Assembly (NCBI RefSeq): GCF_910592395.1
Contig: NC_088322.1
Coordinates: forward strand, 14,751,431-14,815,430
Direction of reading: 5' to 3'
Length of the DNA stretch: 64,000 nucleotides
DNA from: Lineus longissimus
Lineage: Eukaryota > Nemertea > Pilidiophora > Heteronemertea > Lineidae
The translations under genes were made by a program, and so were the position numbers. Below are positions 11,675-22,865 of the stretch, piece after piece (the first letter of the stretch is position 1; each line of letters starts with the position of its first letter). The notes under the pieces were generated by a model, which worked only from the letters and a program-made list of their open reading frames with translations, ran no database searches and was not told the DNA's origin.

Positions 11675-12860
11675 CCTCACTCCTGGAACTGGAAGAAAGC
11701 AAAAATAATCTAAGACTGATTAATCATTTATTGTGCAATGTTTAAAGGCCAATACTCCAGGTATTTTGCCATTTACTTATAAAACCCAGCAGAAGAAACC
11801 GACTTCTCCAAACCAGATGTAAAACTGACGTGTGCAAGAGATCTTTAATCTTATTCCGAACAGCAACAGCTAGTGAATGGAACAACTTTAGTTACGTCTT
11901 ACGACGCTCGTGGAGCTACATCATCACCCGCAGCGTTTGAGCATGTCTACCCTAGGCATGCTACTAATCTTCCTCCTCCGTATGCGCACCACCTCCCCCT
12001 TGGTTTTAATACGTCAACATACGGACAACAAAGTACCTAAAGAAGAAGAAAAAAAACACCAAACAACGAGAACTGTATCGTCAGTCATTCCAGAGCACAG
12101 CAGTAAAAATTTGGCCTACCTAAATAAAACTCGAAAATAAGGAATGATCGCCGAGACTGATCACCTTCAAATTGAGCAAGATCATACCTACCATTAACTT
12201 CCTTCCAACAATACCTTGAACGTTGTAATATAATAATCAGCTATAGGGAAAACAGCACAATAATAGAATAAATTTTGCAAAATATTTTGTTGTTTTTTTT
12301 CTTTCGTTCATGGATGCGCATGCGTAGTACAAATTATTAGACGCTTAAAGCAGTAAAAACAAATTTGAAATTTCACTAAAATGCTGTTTTCTTCCTGAAC
12401 AGCGCGTAGAATTGTACAAAAAGATTTTTAAAGTCAGTATCAGTATTTGTTGGTGCAATAACGTGAAACCAGTTGCCTCAAATGAGCAAGAAACATGAAT
12501 TCTAAAATTAGATAATCGTGAAATTACATAAGCGGCAGTGAAAACGTTGGAAACTAACACGAGGATAATGTAGGAAAAGTTGCTTTATCCGGGCCGCTTT
12601 ATCCATCAGAACGCCTCCAAGCCAAAACACGACATACGTATACGTGTTGAAGTAATGAACGGCTACATGTCCATGATTTTGTTCACACAAATTTTTTCCG
12701 AGAAACGTAAATTACGGGCATATCACTGACCATTCAAGAACTTCTATAAACAGCCTTACCTACCTAGAACCTACCACCTCAGTCATATTCATATTGATCA
12801 GTTATTTTCTTTCAGCAACCTGAATATTTGAATATCCCCAAGTAAAGTCAGAAATACATC
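11675..12860. promoter_or_regulatory. Shared 5' region of divergent RNF41 and SLX9, with NRF-1-like site
   Basis: The two genes are transcribed away from each other from this spacer of about 1.2 kb. TGCGCATGCG at 12315-12324 matches the palindromic NRF-1 consensus, a frequent element of bidirectional housekeeping promoters. The 5' UTRs of both genes must lie here; the SLX9 start is preceded by an acceptor-like TTTCTTTCAG at about 12810-12819, which may end a short 5' intron. Promoter function is inferred. Confidence 0.45.
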
Positions 12861-14853
12861 ATGGGGAAAGAAAGACATAAGAGGAAGAAGCTACATGCTA
12901 GTGCACCAAAGGTGGTGTCAGTTGACCAAGATGATGCCATGTCTGTGGGAGAAAAGGTATGGACAACGTCGCAATACAACTGCGGCCTGAAGATGTTTTT
13001 TCCGAGATAAATTTCCTTGAATAGATGAATGATCATTGATGTGCTGATCTGACCAATTTATTTTTGTTATTTCTTAGGAAAAAACGAAACCAACAGTTCC
13101 AGTTAGAACTCGGTGAACAAAGTGTGGGCTTGTCTAATCAGTGAGTCCAACGAGTAAGGTCCTTGAGTTAACACATTCTTTCTGCCACAGCCAAAGTGAA
13201 AAAGAGAGTCACTTGTTTTTCTTCTAATCTAAATCACCATTTTACACTTTCTCTCCAACAGCCCAAGTCCAATACCTTCCCACTTCCTGTCCTTGGTGAG
13301 AATATCTTTGCTGGTGTCAAAGTCAGAGTAGACGAGCTCACACCACAGAAATTGCCCGATTTTGATGCAAGAAGCACAATTACCAGTAAGACATTCAAAG
13401 GAATGAATATGAAGAAGAAAGATAAACAGAAAATGAGACATGAAGTCTGGATGAAAAGTGAGTCATTTTCGATGTGGGAATGGGGATTTTCAGGATATGC
13501 TGTGAGGACATAGTCACAATCTACCTAGAAAGACATTGTCAGGATGTGATCTAAAGACAGAATCACAATCTACTTAGAAAGACAATGGGTGATATGAATA
13601 AAGGCTAGCAAATGCTTTTACTTCAATTTTGTACAGAAAGGCCAAGTGTAAATGTACATGGAGTTTTAGATAAAAGCATTTACTACTCTTTATTCATATC
13701 ACCCATTGTCAGGATGTGATCTAGACAGAATCACAATCTACTTAGAAAGACATTATCACAATCTACTTAGAAAGACATTGTCAGGATGTGGGTTATTGTT
13801 GACAAAGTACCAAAAGCCTTTGTTCACTCGGTCATTTATATTGTCAGGGAGAGTCTGCCTACATCATGAATATACACTCTGATCAGTGAATCGACCCACA
13901 ACCTCTGATGTGCACAGCGACCTGGTCTACTGTGCTATCTCAAAAAACTACCTCTTAATAGTTTATAATCTAATATGTGTCTTAGTTGACTTCTGACTGA
14001 AGTATTATGAAAAGGCCTTGCATTTGAATAAAAAATTCCTGCATTAAAACTTTCTGACTATTTGCAGAGGTTGATGCCCTCCAAGCTGCTAAGAATGAAG
14101 AAAAGGCCAAGAAGAAAAGGCAGAAGACCGTGATTGTTGGAGACCTGAAACCGCTTGAGGATACACTGCCAACATTGGAACTCCTAATGAAGGGGACGGG
14201 CAAGGGGCAGAAACAAGCAGAGTAAGTTGGTATACGCAAGATGACTTAATAACTGCTGGATTTCTGTCAATAAACTCGCATAACTATTGATCTATTGTCA
14301 TGTCTGGCATATCTTGAGAGCTTACTTACTTACGTGCCTCAGTCTAAATGATTTATCTTACCCTCTGTGTATTTTCAGGGAGAAGAAGGAGCATATCTCA
14401 AAAAAGGCAATCAGAAAAGAATCTGTGAGGAGGAAACAAATGTAAGTCAAGTTAATCGCAAACTTTATGAAGACATTACTTCATTGGCACTTCCCTTACT
14501 AATCCTACCTTTGTAATGATTTACCAAATGGCTTGTTGCTGATCTTTGGCTTATAAAATAAGTGTGATATGTGTGCATTTAAATTTGAGCGATCGCGAGA
14601 TGACCAGTTTGTTTGGTTGCTATTAAGCTGAGATACAGAAATAGCTGCCGACAGGGCTTAGTTACTTTGAGTTGCAATTCTTGAGTTCATAAGATGTCAG
14701 TATTTCACACGTCTTTCGTTCCCCTTCAGGCTGGATGGCATTGGTCTCTTCCAGCAAGTGTTCAACCATCCAAGTTTTAAAAGTAATCCTGGAGCTGCGA
14801 TCACGGAGCATCTCAAAGAGAAGATGAGACAAGAAGACCAGATGCAGTCATGA
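12861..14853 (+). CDS. SLX9: SLX9/FAM207A ribosome-biogenesis factor
   Basis: A small basic nucleolar protein; the yeast homologue works in 18S rRNA (40S) maturation. Coding exons: 12861-12956, 13262-13457, 14068-14221, 14379-14441, 14730-14853, phases joining, about 190 residues. The N terminus MGKERHKRKKLHASAP and the middle segment (NTFPLPVLGENIFAGVKV, then KTFKGMNMKKKDKQKMRHE) match animal FAM207A proteins. The third and fourth exons carry EKAKKKRQKT..GDLKPLEDTLP and the lysine-rich KAIRKESVRRKQM. The last exon carries LDGIGLFQQVFNHPSFKSNP, the most conserved signature of the family. Human FAM207A is somewhat longer. An inverted-repeat element and copies of a TCACAATCTACTTAG motif lie in intron 2, and related tandem copies fill the 3' UTR. 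Two AATAAA signals are at 15424 and 15434. Confidence 0.93.
13582..13709. mobile_element. Hairpin MITE in SLX9 intron 2
   Basis: ACAATGGGTGATATGAATAA at the left end is perfectly inverted at the right end. Pairing continues through the next 20 or so bases (..GCAAATGCTTTTA against TAAAAGCATTTAC..). The element of about 128 bp can form one long hairpin and has no coding content. Confidence 0.7.
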
Positions 14854-14869
14854 CGGGATTGAAGACAAA

Positions 14870-15175
14870 GTCACAACCTACTGTATAGGGGTATGAACTG
14901 TGATGATCTCATAGAATTAAAGATGGGATGTGTTGTGAAGGCAGTGTCACAACCTACTGCGTAAAGACACACAAGGTATGGACAAGAAGTGATTTCACAG
15001 GATGAAAGATGGGGTGTGACAATGTCACGACCTACTGTTTGAAAACTGTAGAGATATGGAAAAGAGGTGATTTCACAGTACGAAAGACAGGATGTGACAT
15101 GAAGACCAAGTCACATCCTCTGACCAAAGTGTCTAGACAGCTAGGATATGATTTGAAGCGAATGTCTCAACCTGC
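14870..15175 (+). repeat. Degenerate ~77-bp tandem repeat in SLX9 3' UTR
   Basis: The motif GTCACAACCTACTG or close variants begins at 14870, 14946, 15024, 15110 and 15164 (last two degenerate). Matching GATTTCACAGxAxGAAAGA segments lie between copies. The spacing of 76-86 bases indicates tandem duplication of a unit of about 77 bp. The same motif (TCACAATCTACTTAG) recurs in intron 2 of the gene. Confidence 0.7.
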
Positions 15176-15423
15176 TGCCCAAATGTAAACACTCAGGTGG
15201 TGGCACAAAGATGTTCAAGATATGTACTGAGGGTACCATAATTGGAGGTTCCTGGGTATGACGAGGAATCCATTTGTCAAGCCGCCTGCCCTGTATTTGG
15301 TATGACGATCACAATGTGTGACATTGCTAACAAGGAGTGATGTGACTGGCCAGTTCTTTTCTGGCAGAAATGTGCCAGTGGGCTCTGTTATCATGTAAAT
15401 AGATGTATTGTTATTGTTTGATG

Positions 15424-15439
15424 AATAAATTGCAATAAA
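15424..15439 (+). terminator. Polyadenylation signals of SLX9
   Basis: Two AATAAA hexamers ten bases apart (15424-15429 and 15434-15439) follow the 3' UTR of SLX9, and no other gene ends on this strand here. The cleavage site is expected within about 30 bases. Confidence 0.7.
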
Positions 15440-16078
15440 AATTGTTAATCTTCAGAGAGGTATTCCCCTTGTTCCATCCTCTGTGAGTACAAGACGATGA
15501 TCTCTTTGTAGAACTTCTGTAATGGAGACCAAATGATAAGGCCAAAAATGTCCACAACAAAGAAATTCTGTGGTTGTGACTTTGTCTCATTATTCCATTT
15601 TTGTCTCTGGGAGAATATAACTAATTCTGAGTTTTAACTTTTGGTGACTAGTTCGGACAGGTTGTGTATTGTGGCTGTGACACTACGACACATACTACTG
15701 TGCAACAGCTGGTCCGGTCAATGGTGGGTTAATTTTATGACAAGCTAACCCTGGAAATGATCGATTCTATTCAACATATTTATTCAATGCCCACATGGCC
15801 TAGTTTCATAACTCATCGTATTCACGAATATGAGTTCTCTTTGATTGGCCTGGATTGATGTAAACTGTATCATATTTCATTGTTATCGTCCACTCATACT
15901 GTCGTCTGCTGACTGGAGACCACTGCTGCCCATCCCTTCCGGATTCCACAACTCAACGTCACAACCACTCAGGCAACCATTTCCGGTTTCCGAATTAGTA
16001 TTTAGTTGACAATTCGTGGCGACCAACAGTGAAAGTAATAGCTCGTCTTCAGCACAACCGCAGCGTCCATTGTCAACA
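15440..16078. other. Intergenic DNA and 5' UTR of first LIM gene
   Basis: No coding exon is recognised. GTTGTGACTTTGTC at about 15573 is the complement of a motif found in the SLX9 3' UTR and elsewhere in the window. The stretch before 16079 is open in the LIM reading frame from 16016 but has no upstream ATG. Confidence 0.4.
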
Positions 16079-18060
16079 ATGCCCACATATGGAGGAGCCC
16101 CGAAATGTCCCCGGTGTGACAAGTCTGTTTACCACCAGGAGGAGGCTTTAGGAGCAGGGAAAAGTTGGCACAAGTCCTGCTTCGCTTGCAGTAAGTAAAT
16201 TATAATATATTTGCCCCAATCTTGCTCAGATATGCTTCTATTGAGACATCCTCAGCCCTATGACCAGTGGTTTTCAACACGATCCGCCTCTCGATTTCGT
16301 GTGAGCTGTTGGAATGAAAAAAACAGAATCTCAATTATGCTATTTAGGCCATATCCCGAGGAGTAACGATCACAGGGCCCCAACCGCAAACTGATCAATT
16401 CTCAAATTGATCCTGTCCCTCAACAAGTCAGACGGAAGACAATGGGTGACTCGAGGTATCTGGACCTGGACTGTTGCATCCTGAGATCAGGCTTTTTGCT
16501 CCTACGTTATATACAAAATATCGACAGGCGGAGTACATTGAAAACCACTGGTTATGCCAGGATGGGACTGTTTGGGCAGCGCGAATGACAGGATCTGATC
16601 CTGGGATTGGTTTTACTCCAGGATATAGAGGAGTTTAATCAGAATTTTAGATAAGGATATTGTGACCCTTTTAACCGTGAAACAGGCCCATTTTTTGGCC
16701 AAAATGGCCATATTTGGTAATTACTGTTGTGTTATCAGAATTTAATGTAAGGAGGATTCGACAGGCTTACTTAAGTGGTACTGATTCCAAAAAAGCAGCC
16801 TTATTTTCCCCACTCAAAACAAAATAGCTATTTTAACCCATTTTCTGTAATGAACGTCAATGTCTTGTGACCTTTGTCGATACGAATTCAATTCCCTGTC
16901 TTGTCCAGGTTGTCACAACCCGTGTCTCTATAAGGTCCTTGCAAGACACTTCACCCTGCCTGTTTTCGTCATAGCGAGGTGTGCTGTCTTCCATGCAACC
17001 ATTGTACTAGTCTTGCAGGCCTATATGTTTTGCTCACGAAGCTGTTGGCCTACTTTTACAAGTATAATCAAAATATCATCGATTGGAAAAAAACTGCGCG
17101 CTGAATGCGGATATCATGTATAGTCTTGTGAGGGTGGGACGTTGGTACGTGACTTAGTCCTCTAATAGGCAGTCACGCTTTGCCTTGCAAATGAAGTTTG
17201 ATTGTTCCACTGGTGAGGGTAATGACCTATTAAAATGTTTTGGGCGTCTCACACATGGCGTTTCACGTCCCGAATTCAATTAACGACTCGTTTAGCTTCA
17301 TGCTTCAAGCTTTACGACGCTTCGATCTCCCGAAGACCAAATGATTCTGTAGGTTCTTCAAGTGAAATTGTCCGTGCATTCTGGTGGTGACTTTGTCCTC
17401 TAATGAATGACTGCCAAAACTTTCGTGGAATATTTGAATAGGGAGGTTAAGTGCCCGTTAGTCTCTGAGGTCATTCGGGTTTAATAGTACATCCATGGTA
17501 TATTCTTATGATATACTGAAGTACGATGTTAACATTTTGAAAGTTTTGTGATGAAAAAAAATCATGGTTTGACAAAGCACAGTGGCCAGTACGGGGATCG
17601 AACCCGCTACATTCGCGTTATTAGCACGACGCTCTGACAAACTGAGCTAACCGGCCAGTTGCTAGACATCGCTCCTCAACAATAGAAATAGTATATGAAT
17701 ACGAGGAGAATTGAACTCGAAGTGGCCTCAAAAAACTGTTGATGCACCTTTGTTTCAGAGGGGATATACCATCTCCCCATTACCAATTTAAGTTAAAGGT
17801 GAAGTAGCCTCTTAAAACTGATTATACATTCTTTCAGCGAAGACAAAGACATCACCCCTTTAAGATTTTAAGGGGGAGTTGCGACGTTAAATTGACGATG
17901 TTTCTATGTTTCAGAGGAATGCAGGAAGAAACTAGACAGCACTACTGTAACCGATAAAGATGGAGAGATCTACTGTAAAGGTTGCTATGGCAAGAACTTT
18001 GGGCCGAAAGGTTACGGCTATGGGGGTGGAGCGGGGGCACTTACCAACACGGGCAAGTAG
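16079..18060 (+). CDS. Single-LIM-domain protein, CSRP/Mlp60A-like (copy 1)
   Basis: Two exons, 16079-16190 and 17915-18060, splice in phase 1 to a protein of about 85 residues. It has one LIM zinc-binding domain: CPRC, then HKSC, CKEC and CKGC supply the ligands. The family-typical glycine-rich tail [14 protein letters not shown] follows. The domain is very close to the first LIM of vertebrate CSRP1 and to insect Mlp60A, which scaffold actin/alpha-actinin at muscle Z-discs and may enter the nucleus. The ATG at 16079 gives [14 protein letters not shown] donor directly after the stop (AAG|GTAACT near 18067) and an acceptor at 18517 suggest a spliced 3' UTR ending near AATAAA at 18780. A paralogue with the same intron position lies at 22126-22865. 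Confidence 0.93.
17554..17561 (-). terminator. RNA polymerase III terminator of tRNA-Ile
   Basis: Eight consecutive T residues on the tRNA strand start 21 bases beyond the 3' end of the tRNA, a normal Pol III stop. This supports the tRNA being transcribed. Confidence 0.7.
17583..17656 (-). tRNA. tRNA-Ile (anticodon AAU)
   Basis: The minus strand reads a 74-base cloverleaf without intron, ending in discriminator A. The acceptor stem is GGCCGGT/ACTGGCC with one G-U pair. The anticodon arm is TCGTG-CTAATAA-CGCGA and the T-arm contains GGTTCGATCC (B box). The sequence is close to human tRNA-Ile(AAT). The anticodon stem has a compensated C28-G42 pair relative to human. The D-loop reads AGTTTGTCAGA, so the usual G18 is T, which weakens the A box and the D-loop/T-loop contact. 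It lies antisense in the intron of the first LIM gene. A functional gene is likely; a tRNA-derived pseudogene is possible. Confidence 0.85.
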
Positions 18061-19615
18061 CAGAAGGTAACTGTCTCTCAAACATAGTTGACGTGGATTG
18101 TTTTCGTGGTCAGAAAATGTCTCCTATCTAACGTATCTCGCGAGAGGCTGGGAAATAGTAGATTCCCGGGCCAGTTTATTGCGTCATCCTAGTTAGGGTG
18201 AGGGTCGAGGCCGTTCTACTGCATCTGAGAGGAAGTCATTGTGCAGATGACGAAACTGCTGCCGATGTCGCCACTGCAGAGCAACCGTAAATATTGTCAT
18301 GTCATGGTGGAGACCGACGATTCGATTACGAGTTGCTCTAATAGGATTTCGAAAGTTCGTCACTTTCGTAGAACTTGTTGAGCCATGCACGACATGACGT
18401 CATAACGCTGAAGACACACCTCCGCGCTACGCTTAGTATAGTTGCCATGTTAACGTTGAGTAATGCCGAGTATTTTGCTATCTAATTTCAAGTTTGCATT
18501 TCATTTCTCAATTTCAGACGAATTCTTCAGGCACTGAAACATGACAGGGACTTTTTCTACTCAGATTTTTATACTGTATAACGTTGAACTCCAAAGCTCC
18601 ACACTCTTTCGTACAATTGGCATAACGAAAACGAATCGAATATCCTTGATAGTTTTACTCATCTGGATACATCTCCTGGACTTTTCTGTAAGACGACACT
18701 TCTGGCATGTCAAATATTTTCTGTAAGAATACCATGAAATAATGAAGGAAGACATCGCGTGATGTCATGGTAGGGACAGAATAAATATTTACAAATTCAG
18801 AAAAATAAAATGTTGTTAAGTTCGTTTTGCCCAATTGGTGTCCAGTGGTTTCCAAGGCACGTTTGAGTCTATGGTTTATACATGTATCCCCGGACGCATT
18901 GGACCGGTGTGACAGCGGATATAGTCCCCCTGGAGTCATAGTCCGGTAGCATTGTATTTGACCAATTAAGCAGCATGATCTATTGTACCGCTAACCCTAA
19001 CCAAAATATTTAGCAATGCGGGCTATTGTTACACGGACTATCAGCCCTAGGACTACTATCCCTTGCACACCGGCTGCCAATAAGGATGACGCAATGGACT
19101 GCCCTGCAGACTGTAGGCCTACATGTCCTGCAGGAACAGACCGTGTCGGCACCGAGTTCCAAAACTTAATACCTCGGTCAGGAGCTGTTGCATACCTCAA
19201 TGTAGCAGTGCCAACCCTGTTTGGAAGATATCGCCTCAGAGGTAGAGATTGTGGGCATCTGGCATGTTTTACAGTAATGCATCGTGTCCTCGCGGGAAAC
19301 CTCTCCAATAAAGACGATCAACGGACAATTCAGTGACCATCGTAAGAGTGGACCTGGGTTAATCTTTTCCGGATATAAACTACTCTACATTTGTGTTGAT
19401 TAGATAGATGGAAGTTTCGATTCCATTTATTGTACTTGAAGTGTCTTTCACATTGTGAGGCTTAGTTGTCCCCAATCGGGCTAATTCACTTCCGCGTCCA
19501 TTGTGTTCTACTGTCAATTATGTGTCAATTATGTCTCAATTATGGAGCCGATCATGTGATTGAGACTATTATCAATTATCTTGCTACCCATTGTTATCAA
19601 ATAACGAATTCCAAT
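18061..19615. other. 3' UTR of LIM copy 1 and spacer to the glycosidase gene
   Basis: A spliced 3' UTR exon from about 18518 to the AATAAA at 18780-18785 is likely. In 18997-19336 both strands have open frames; the minus-strand one includes ATAPDRGIKFWNSVPTR, faintly like the end of a LINE reverse transcriptase. That resemblance is too weak to call. No other feature is seen. Confidence 0.35.
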
Positions 19616-21157
19616 ATGGCGTGGTTGACAATTTTGCAACTTGTTTGTCTCTTATCGTGTTCCTATGGATGTTCCAGGAGGACAGACCACGATGTCACAA
19701 CCAAACAAGACAGGACATTCGCATCCAACCTCGATCGGATACAAGTGCGTGGACGCTGGCTCATAGACTCTCACGGTAGGGCTAGGCTCTTCCACGGGTT
19801 CAACTCTGTCAAGAGAGGACCGCCATGGTTCGATTACCAGATCTTGAACGAAACGCGTTTGAAGATCTTCAAGGACTGGGGATATAACTTCGTCCGCCTT
19901 GGGACGATGTGGTCAGGGATAGAACCCAACAATGGGCAATTCAACGAGACGCATCTTGCTCTGTTGAAGCGTGCAGTGGAACTGTTGGATAAGTATGGAT
20001 TCTATGCTTTATTGGACATGCACCAGGACCAATTTTCGTCTCTCTACAGCGCCTATGATGGCATCCCTCTCTGGATTACCAAGACGTTCCCTCCCGCCGC
20101 GAATCCCTTCCCCTGGCCCTTTGACAGTGTCAGCTCATTCGATCCCAAGGCGTACCTGACGCAAGCCTGCAGTGAATCGTTTCAGAATCTTTATGACAAT
20201 TATGGTGGGGCCAGGGATGCATTGGTGAAATTCTGGTCCAAGGTTGCGACGAATTTTAAGAATTACACAAATGTTATTGGTTACGAATTGATAAACGAAC
20301 CGTGGGCTGGGGACATCTACTCGCATCTGTCACTCCTTATCCCTGGCAACCCTGGCAAGAACAACCTCATGCCCATGTACGACAAGATCAACGCTGCAAT
20401 ACGAAAAGTTGACAACACAACCTTGGTGTTCTACGAGCCGGTCACGTGGGGTGTTTGGTTCAACGGGACAAGAACATTCGGGACAGGTTTCGAGACGGTG
20501 CCAGGTGGACCAGCATTTGTGAACAAGAGCGTCCTGTCGTGGCACTATTATTGCTGGATCCTCGGGACTGGGAAGGAACAGTTCAGACCATATGAGTTTA
20601 TCCAACGCCTTGTGTGTGATGGAATCTTGGGGACAAGCGTCTTCAACAATGTGAACAGGGACATCCTGAAGACAGGTGGGTCGTCTTTCATGACGGAATT
20701 CGGAATATGCGAGACGAATTCGAACAACAAATCAACAGGGAACATTGAGTGTAACTACATCATGAACATGGCGGATGAGTTTCTTCAGTCTTGGGCGTAC
20801 TGGGACCTGTGGATCTACTTTACCCCCGGCGGTGCGGTGAACTGGACCGCAGCAGACGCGTTTATCCGCCCGTACGCACGTGCGACTGCCGGCATCCCGA
20901 CAGCCATGAAATTCGACATGAAATCGCGCATCTTCAGACTGGACTATAAAGTTGACCCAAAAATCAATGCACCCACTGAAATCTTCATTCCAAGGCACAA
21001 GTACCGCAAAGGAATCTCTGTTGAGGCTTCACACGAACTTAATTGGGCGTTTGATTCGAATGCGTCCGAACTCTTGGTCAAAATGAAGAGTAATAGTGTG
21101 GCGGCGCAGGGCGGGGCCTTGGTGCCAGTGAGCGTCGTGGTTAGGCCAAAGACATAG
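19616..21157 (+). CDS. Endoglycoceramidase-like glycoside hydrolase (GH5), intronless
   Basis: A secreted hydrolase of 513 residues expected to cleave the glycan-ceramide bond of glycosphingolipids. The ATG at 19616 begins a clear signal peptide (MAWLTILQLVCLLSCSYGCS); the frame extends upstream, but this start has the best context. GH5 landmarks: FHGFNSVKRGPPW, the EGCase-type LDMHQDQFS, and INEP with the acid/base Glu at about residue 228. TEFG carries the nucleophile Glu at about 361. A C-terminal beta domain follows (VDPKINAPTEIFIP..). Length matches known bacterial and cnidarian endoglycoceramidases (about 490-520). All residues needed for catalysis appear present. It has no intron, unlike its multi-exon neighbours, and sits between two duplicated LIM genes. 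Ancient transfer or retroposition could explain this; substrate is inferred from family. Confidence 0.93.
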   Translation: MAWLTILQLVCLLSCSYGCSRRTDHDVTTKQDRTFASNLDRIQVRGRWLIDSHGRARLFHGFNSVKRGPPWFDYQILNETRLKIFKDWGYNFVRLGTMWSGIEPNNGQFNETHLALLKRAVELLDKYGFYALLDMHQDQFSSLYSAYDGIPLWITKTFPPAANPFPWPFDSVSSFDPKAYLTQACSESFQNLYDNYGGARDALVKFWSKVATNFKNYTNVIGYELINEPWAGDIYSHLSLLIPGNPGKNNLMPMYDKINAAIRKVDNTTLVFYEPVTWGVWFNGTRTFGTGFETVPGGPAFVNKSVLSWHYYCWILGTGKEQFRPYEFIQRLVCDGILGTSVFNNVNRDILKTGGSSFMTEFGICETNSNNKSTGNIECNYIMNMADEFLQSWAYWDLWIYFTPGGAVNWTAADAFIRPYARATAGIPTAMKFDMKSRIFRLDYKVDPKINAPTEIFIPRHKYRKGISVEASHELNWAFDSNASELLVKMKSNSVAAQGGALVPVSVVVRPKT

Positions 21158-22125
21158 TCAGGATCAGTCCTTTCAAGATACTATAATAAATTTGTCAAAA
21201 AACAAATCAGGTCATGATTACTTGCAACTCGAGTTGTGACATTGTCCTCGGTTGGATGTGACTCTGTCCTCAACTTGGATAGCCTATAACAGTGAAGTTG
21301 TCCATCATATTTGAAAATGCACAGTGACATGTTGGTACAGACAGAATAAAGTTAAGCTGAAGTCGTAGGACAGCAAACTGATTGTAATATAGCTATGTCA
21401 GTAGTCAAAGTTCAAAGGGCAATTTGGTCGCGACCAGGAAGATACTGTCCCTCCTCGCCACCATCCGCCGCCATAAATATGTAGGTCACATTGACGCTGA
21501 TTTCTGATGATGTATGTGTTGCGAGGTGCTTTTGGGGCGTGTTTCTTGCAGTTTATTGATCTCACGCCCAAGTTGTCCCTGTAACTTCAAACCGATGCGG
21601 CAAAATCAAGCAAGGACCCGCCGCAACGGTCAGAGGCACACCTACACTATAATGACATATACATGCACGAATGGTGATGGCCCCTTGCCAACATCGCTGT
21701 ACGTTTTTGCAAGTTGTGACAGCGCATGTATGTGCATCTAAGCTTATATCCGATAAAAAGGAATACATTCATTCTTTCTCAAAGAATTCGGATAACCTTT
21801 TGTCGTCGTGCATCTAAATAAAGGGCAAACACAAAATATCATACGCCCAGAAATGGTCTATTTAGTTTTTATCGTAGGAGATGATTCCTTTCAAAATGAT
21901 TTCTTTATCTGCTATGTCAGGTTGTATACAATTTGAAATTAAGTTCACAGGGAGCAAAGGTTTGCATGGAATCGTCATAATATTTATAAAAGACTATCAA
22001 GGCCTCATTTCGGGAGCGTCCGGTTTGGTGTCAACGGACTTATCCCACATAATCACCGCGTCGGCGAATTCTTCAACGCGATATCGCAGCGTTCGCACTC
22101 AGTGTCAACACTTCACATTTTCGCC
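21158..22125. other. Spacer between glycosidase and second LIM gene
   Basis: No coding exon recognised. A GTTGTGACATTGTCCTC tract at about 21232 repeats nearby as GTGACTCTGTCCTC and belongs to the dispersed GTGACTTTGTC-type motif noted elsewhere. AATAAA-like sequences near 21183 may end the glycosidase transcript. Confidence 0.35.
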
Positions 22126-22865
22126 ATGCCACCGAAATTTAACTTCGGAGGAGCTCCAAAGTGTCCTAAATGCGATCAGTCCGTTTACCATGCAGAGCAG
22201 CTGATGTTTAACAACGTGGCTTGGCACAAGACATGTTTCCAATGCGGTAAGTTTGAGTGCGATATCGCTTTTGGGCGTGGTCAGATTAGACGCCCAGGGC
22301 AGTCCATTGCGACATCCTAACTGGATCTCCAGAGTGCTGAATAGATGCAGCTCGGACATGCGATACTCCACAAGGGAGTTGAGGTTGAATCCGTAATAAT
22401 CTGGCCAAGGGGTGAAGTCATAATAATTCAAGGCGCTTGGAGCTCTGAAACCACTTTGGATTAGGCTCTTTAGAAGTCGCATCAGCATGACCGCTAGATG
22501 AGCGTCCTGAGAGTAGCCGCTTTGACACCGTATAATCATGAAGACACTTTCAGTCTTACTTTCACCATATATATTGAGAGATGTCACCTCCTCTGTAATT
22601 TTCTAACCAAGGGGACATGACCACCTAAAACGAAGGGCATCACTCCGTTTTAGAAAATTTTTCGCAATCAGAAGCACATACAGTGATGGCGCCACTCAAT
22701 CTCGTTCCAGGGAATTGCAACAAGAAACTCGAGACCGGTACTGCCTGTGATCACGAGGGGATGGTTTACTGCCGACCATGTCATGGCAAGAACTTCGGGC
22801 CCAAGGGATACGGATTTGGGGGTGGAGGAGCAGGGGTGATGTCGTCAGACAAGCCGGCCGAATAG
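22126..22865 (+). CDS. Single-LIM-domain protein, CSRP/Mlp60A-like (copy 2)
   Basis: Exons 22126-22246 and 22711-22865 join in phase 1, at the same codon position as in copy 1, giving about 91 residues. [20 protein letters not shown] starts the protein. LIM ligands CPKC, HKTC, CGNC and CRPC are intact, and the tail [20 protein letters not shown] follows. It is a diverged tandem paralogue of the gene at 16079-18060, probably also a muscle or cytoskeletal scaffold. The intron is shorter (464 against 1724 bases). The 3' UTR runs to AATAAA at 23495-23500. Confidence 0.93.

Noticed and set aside
18997-19336. Overlapping ORFs of about 100 codons on both strands, one with a faint LINE-like IKFWNSVP
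   Set aside because: The similarity is a few residues only and no other reverse transcriptase motifs are present.
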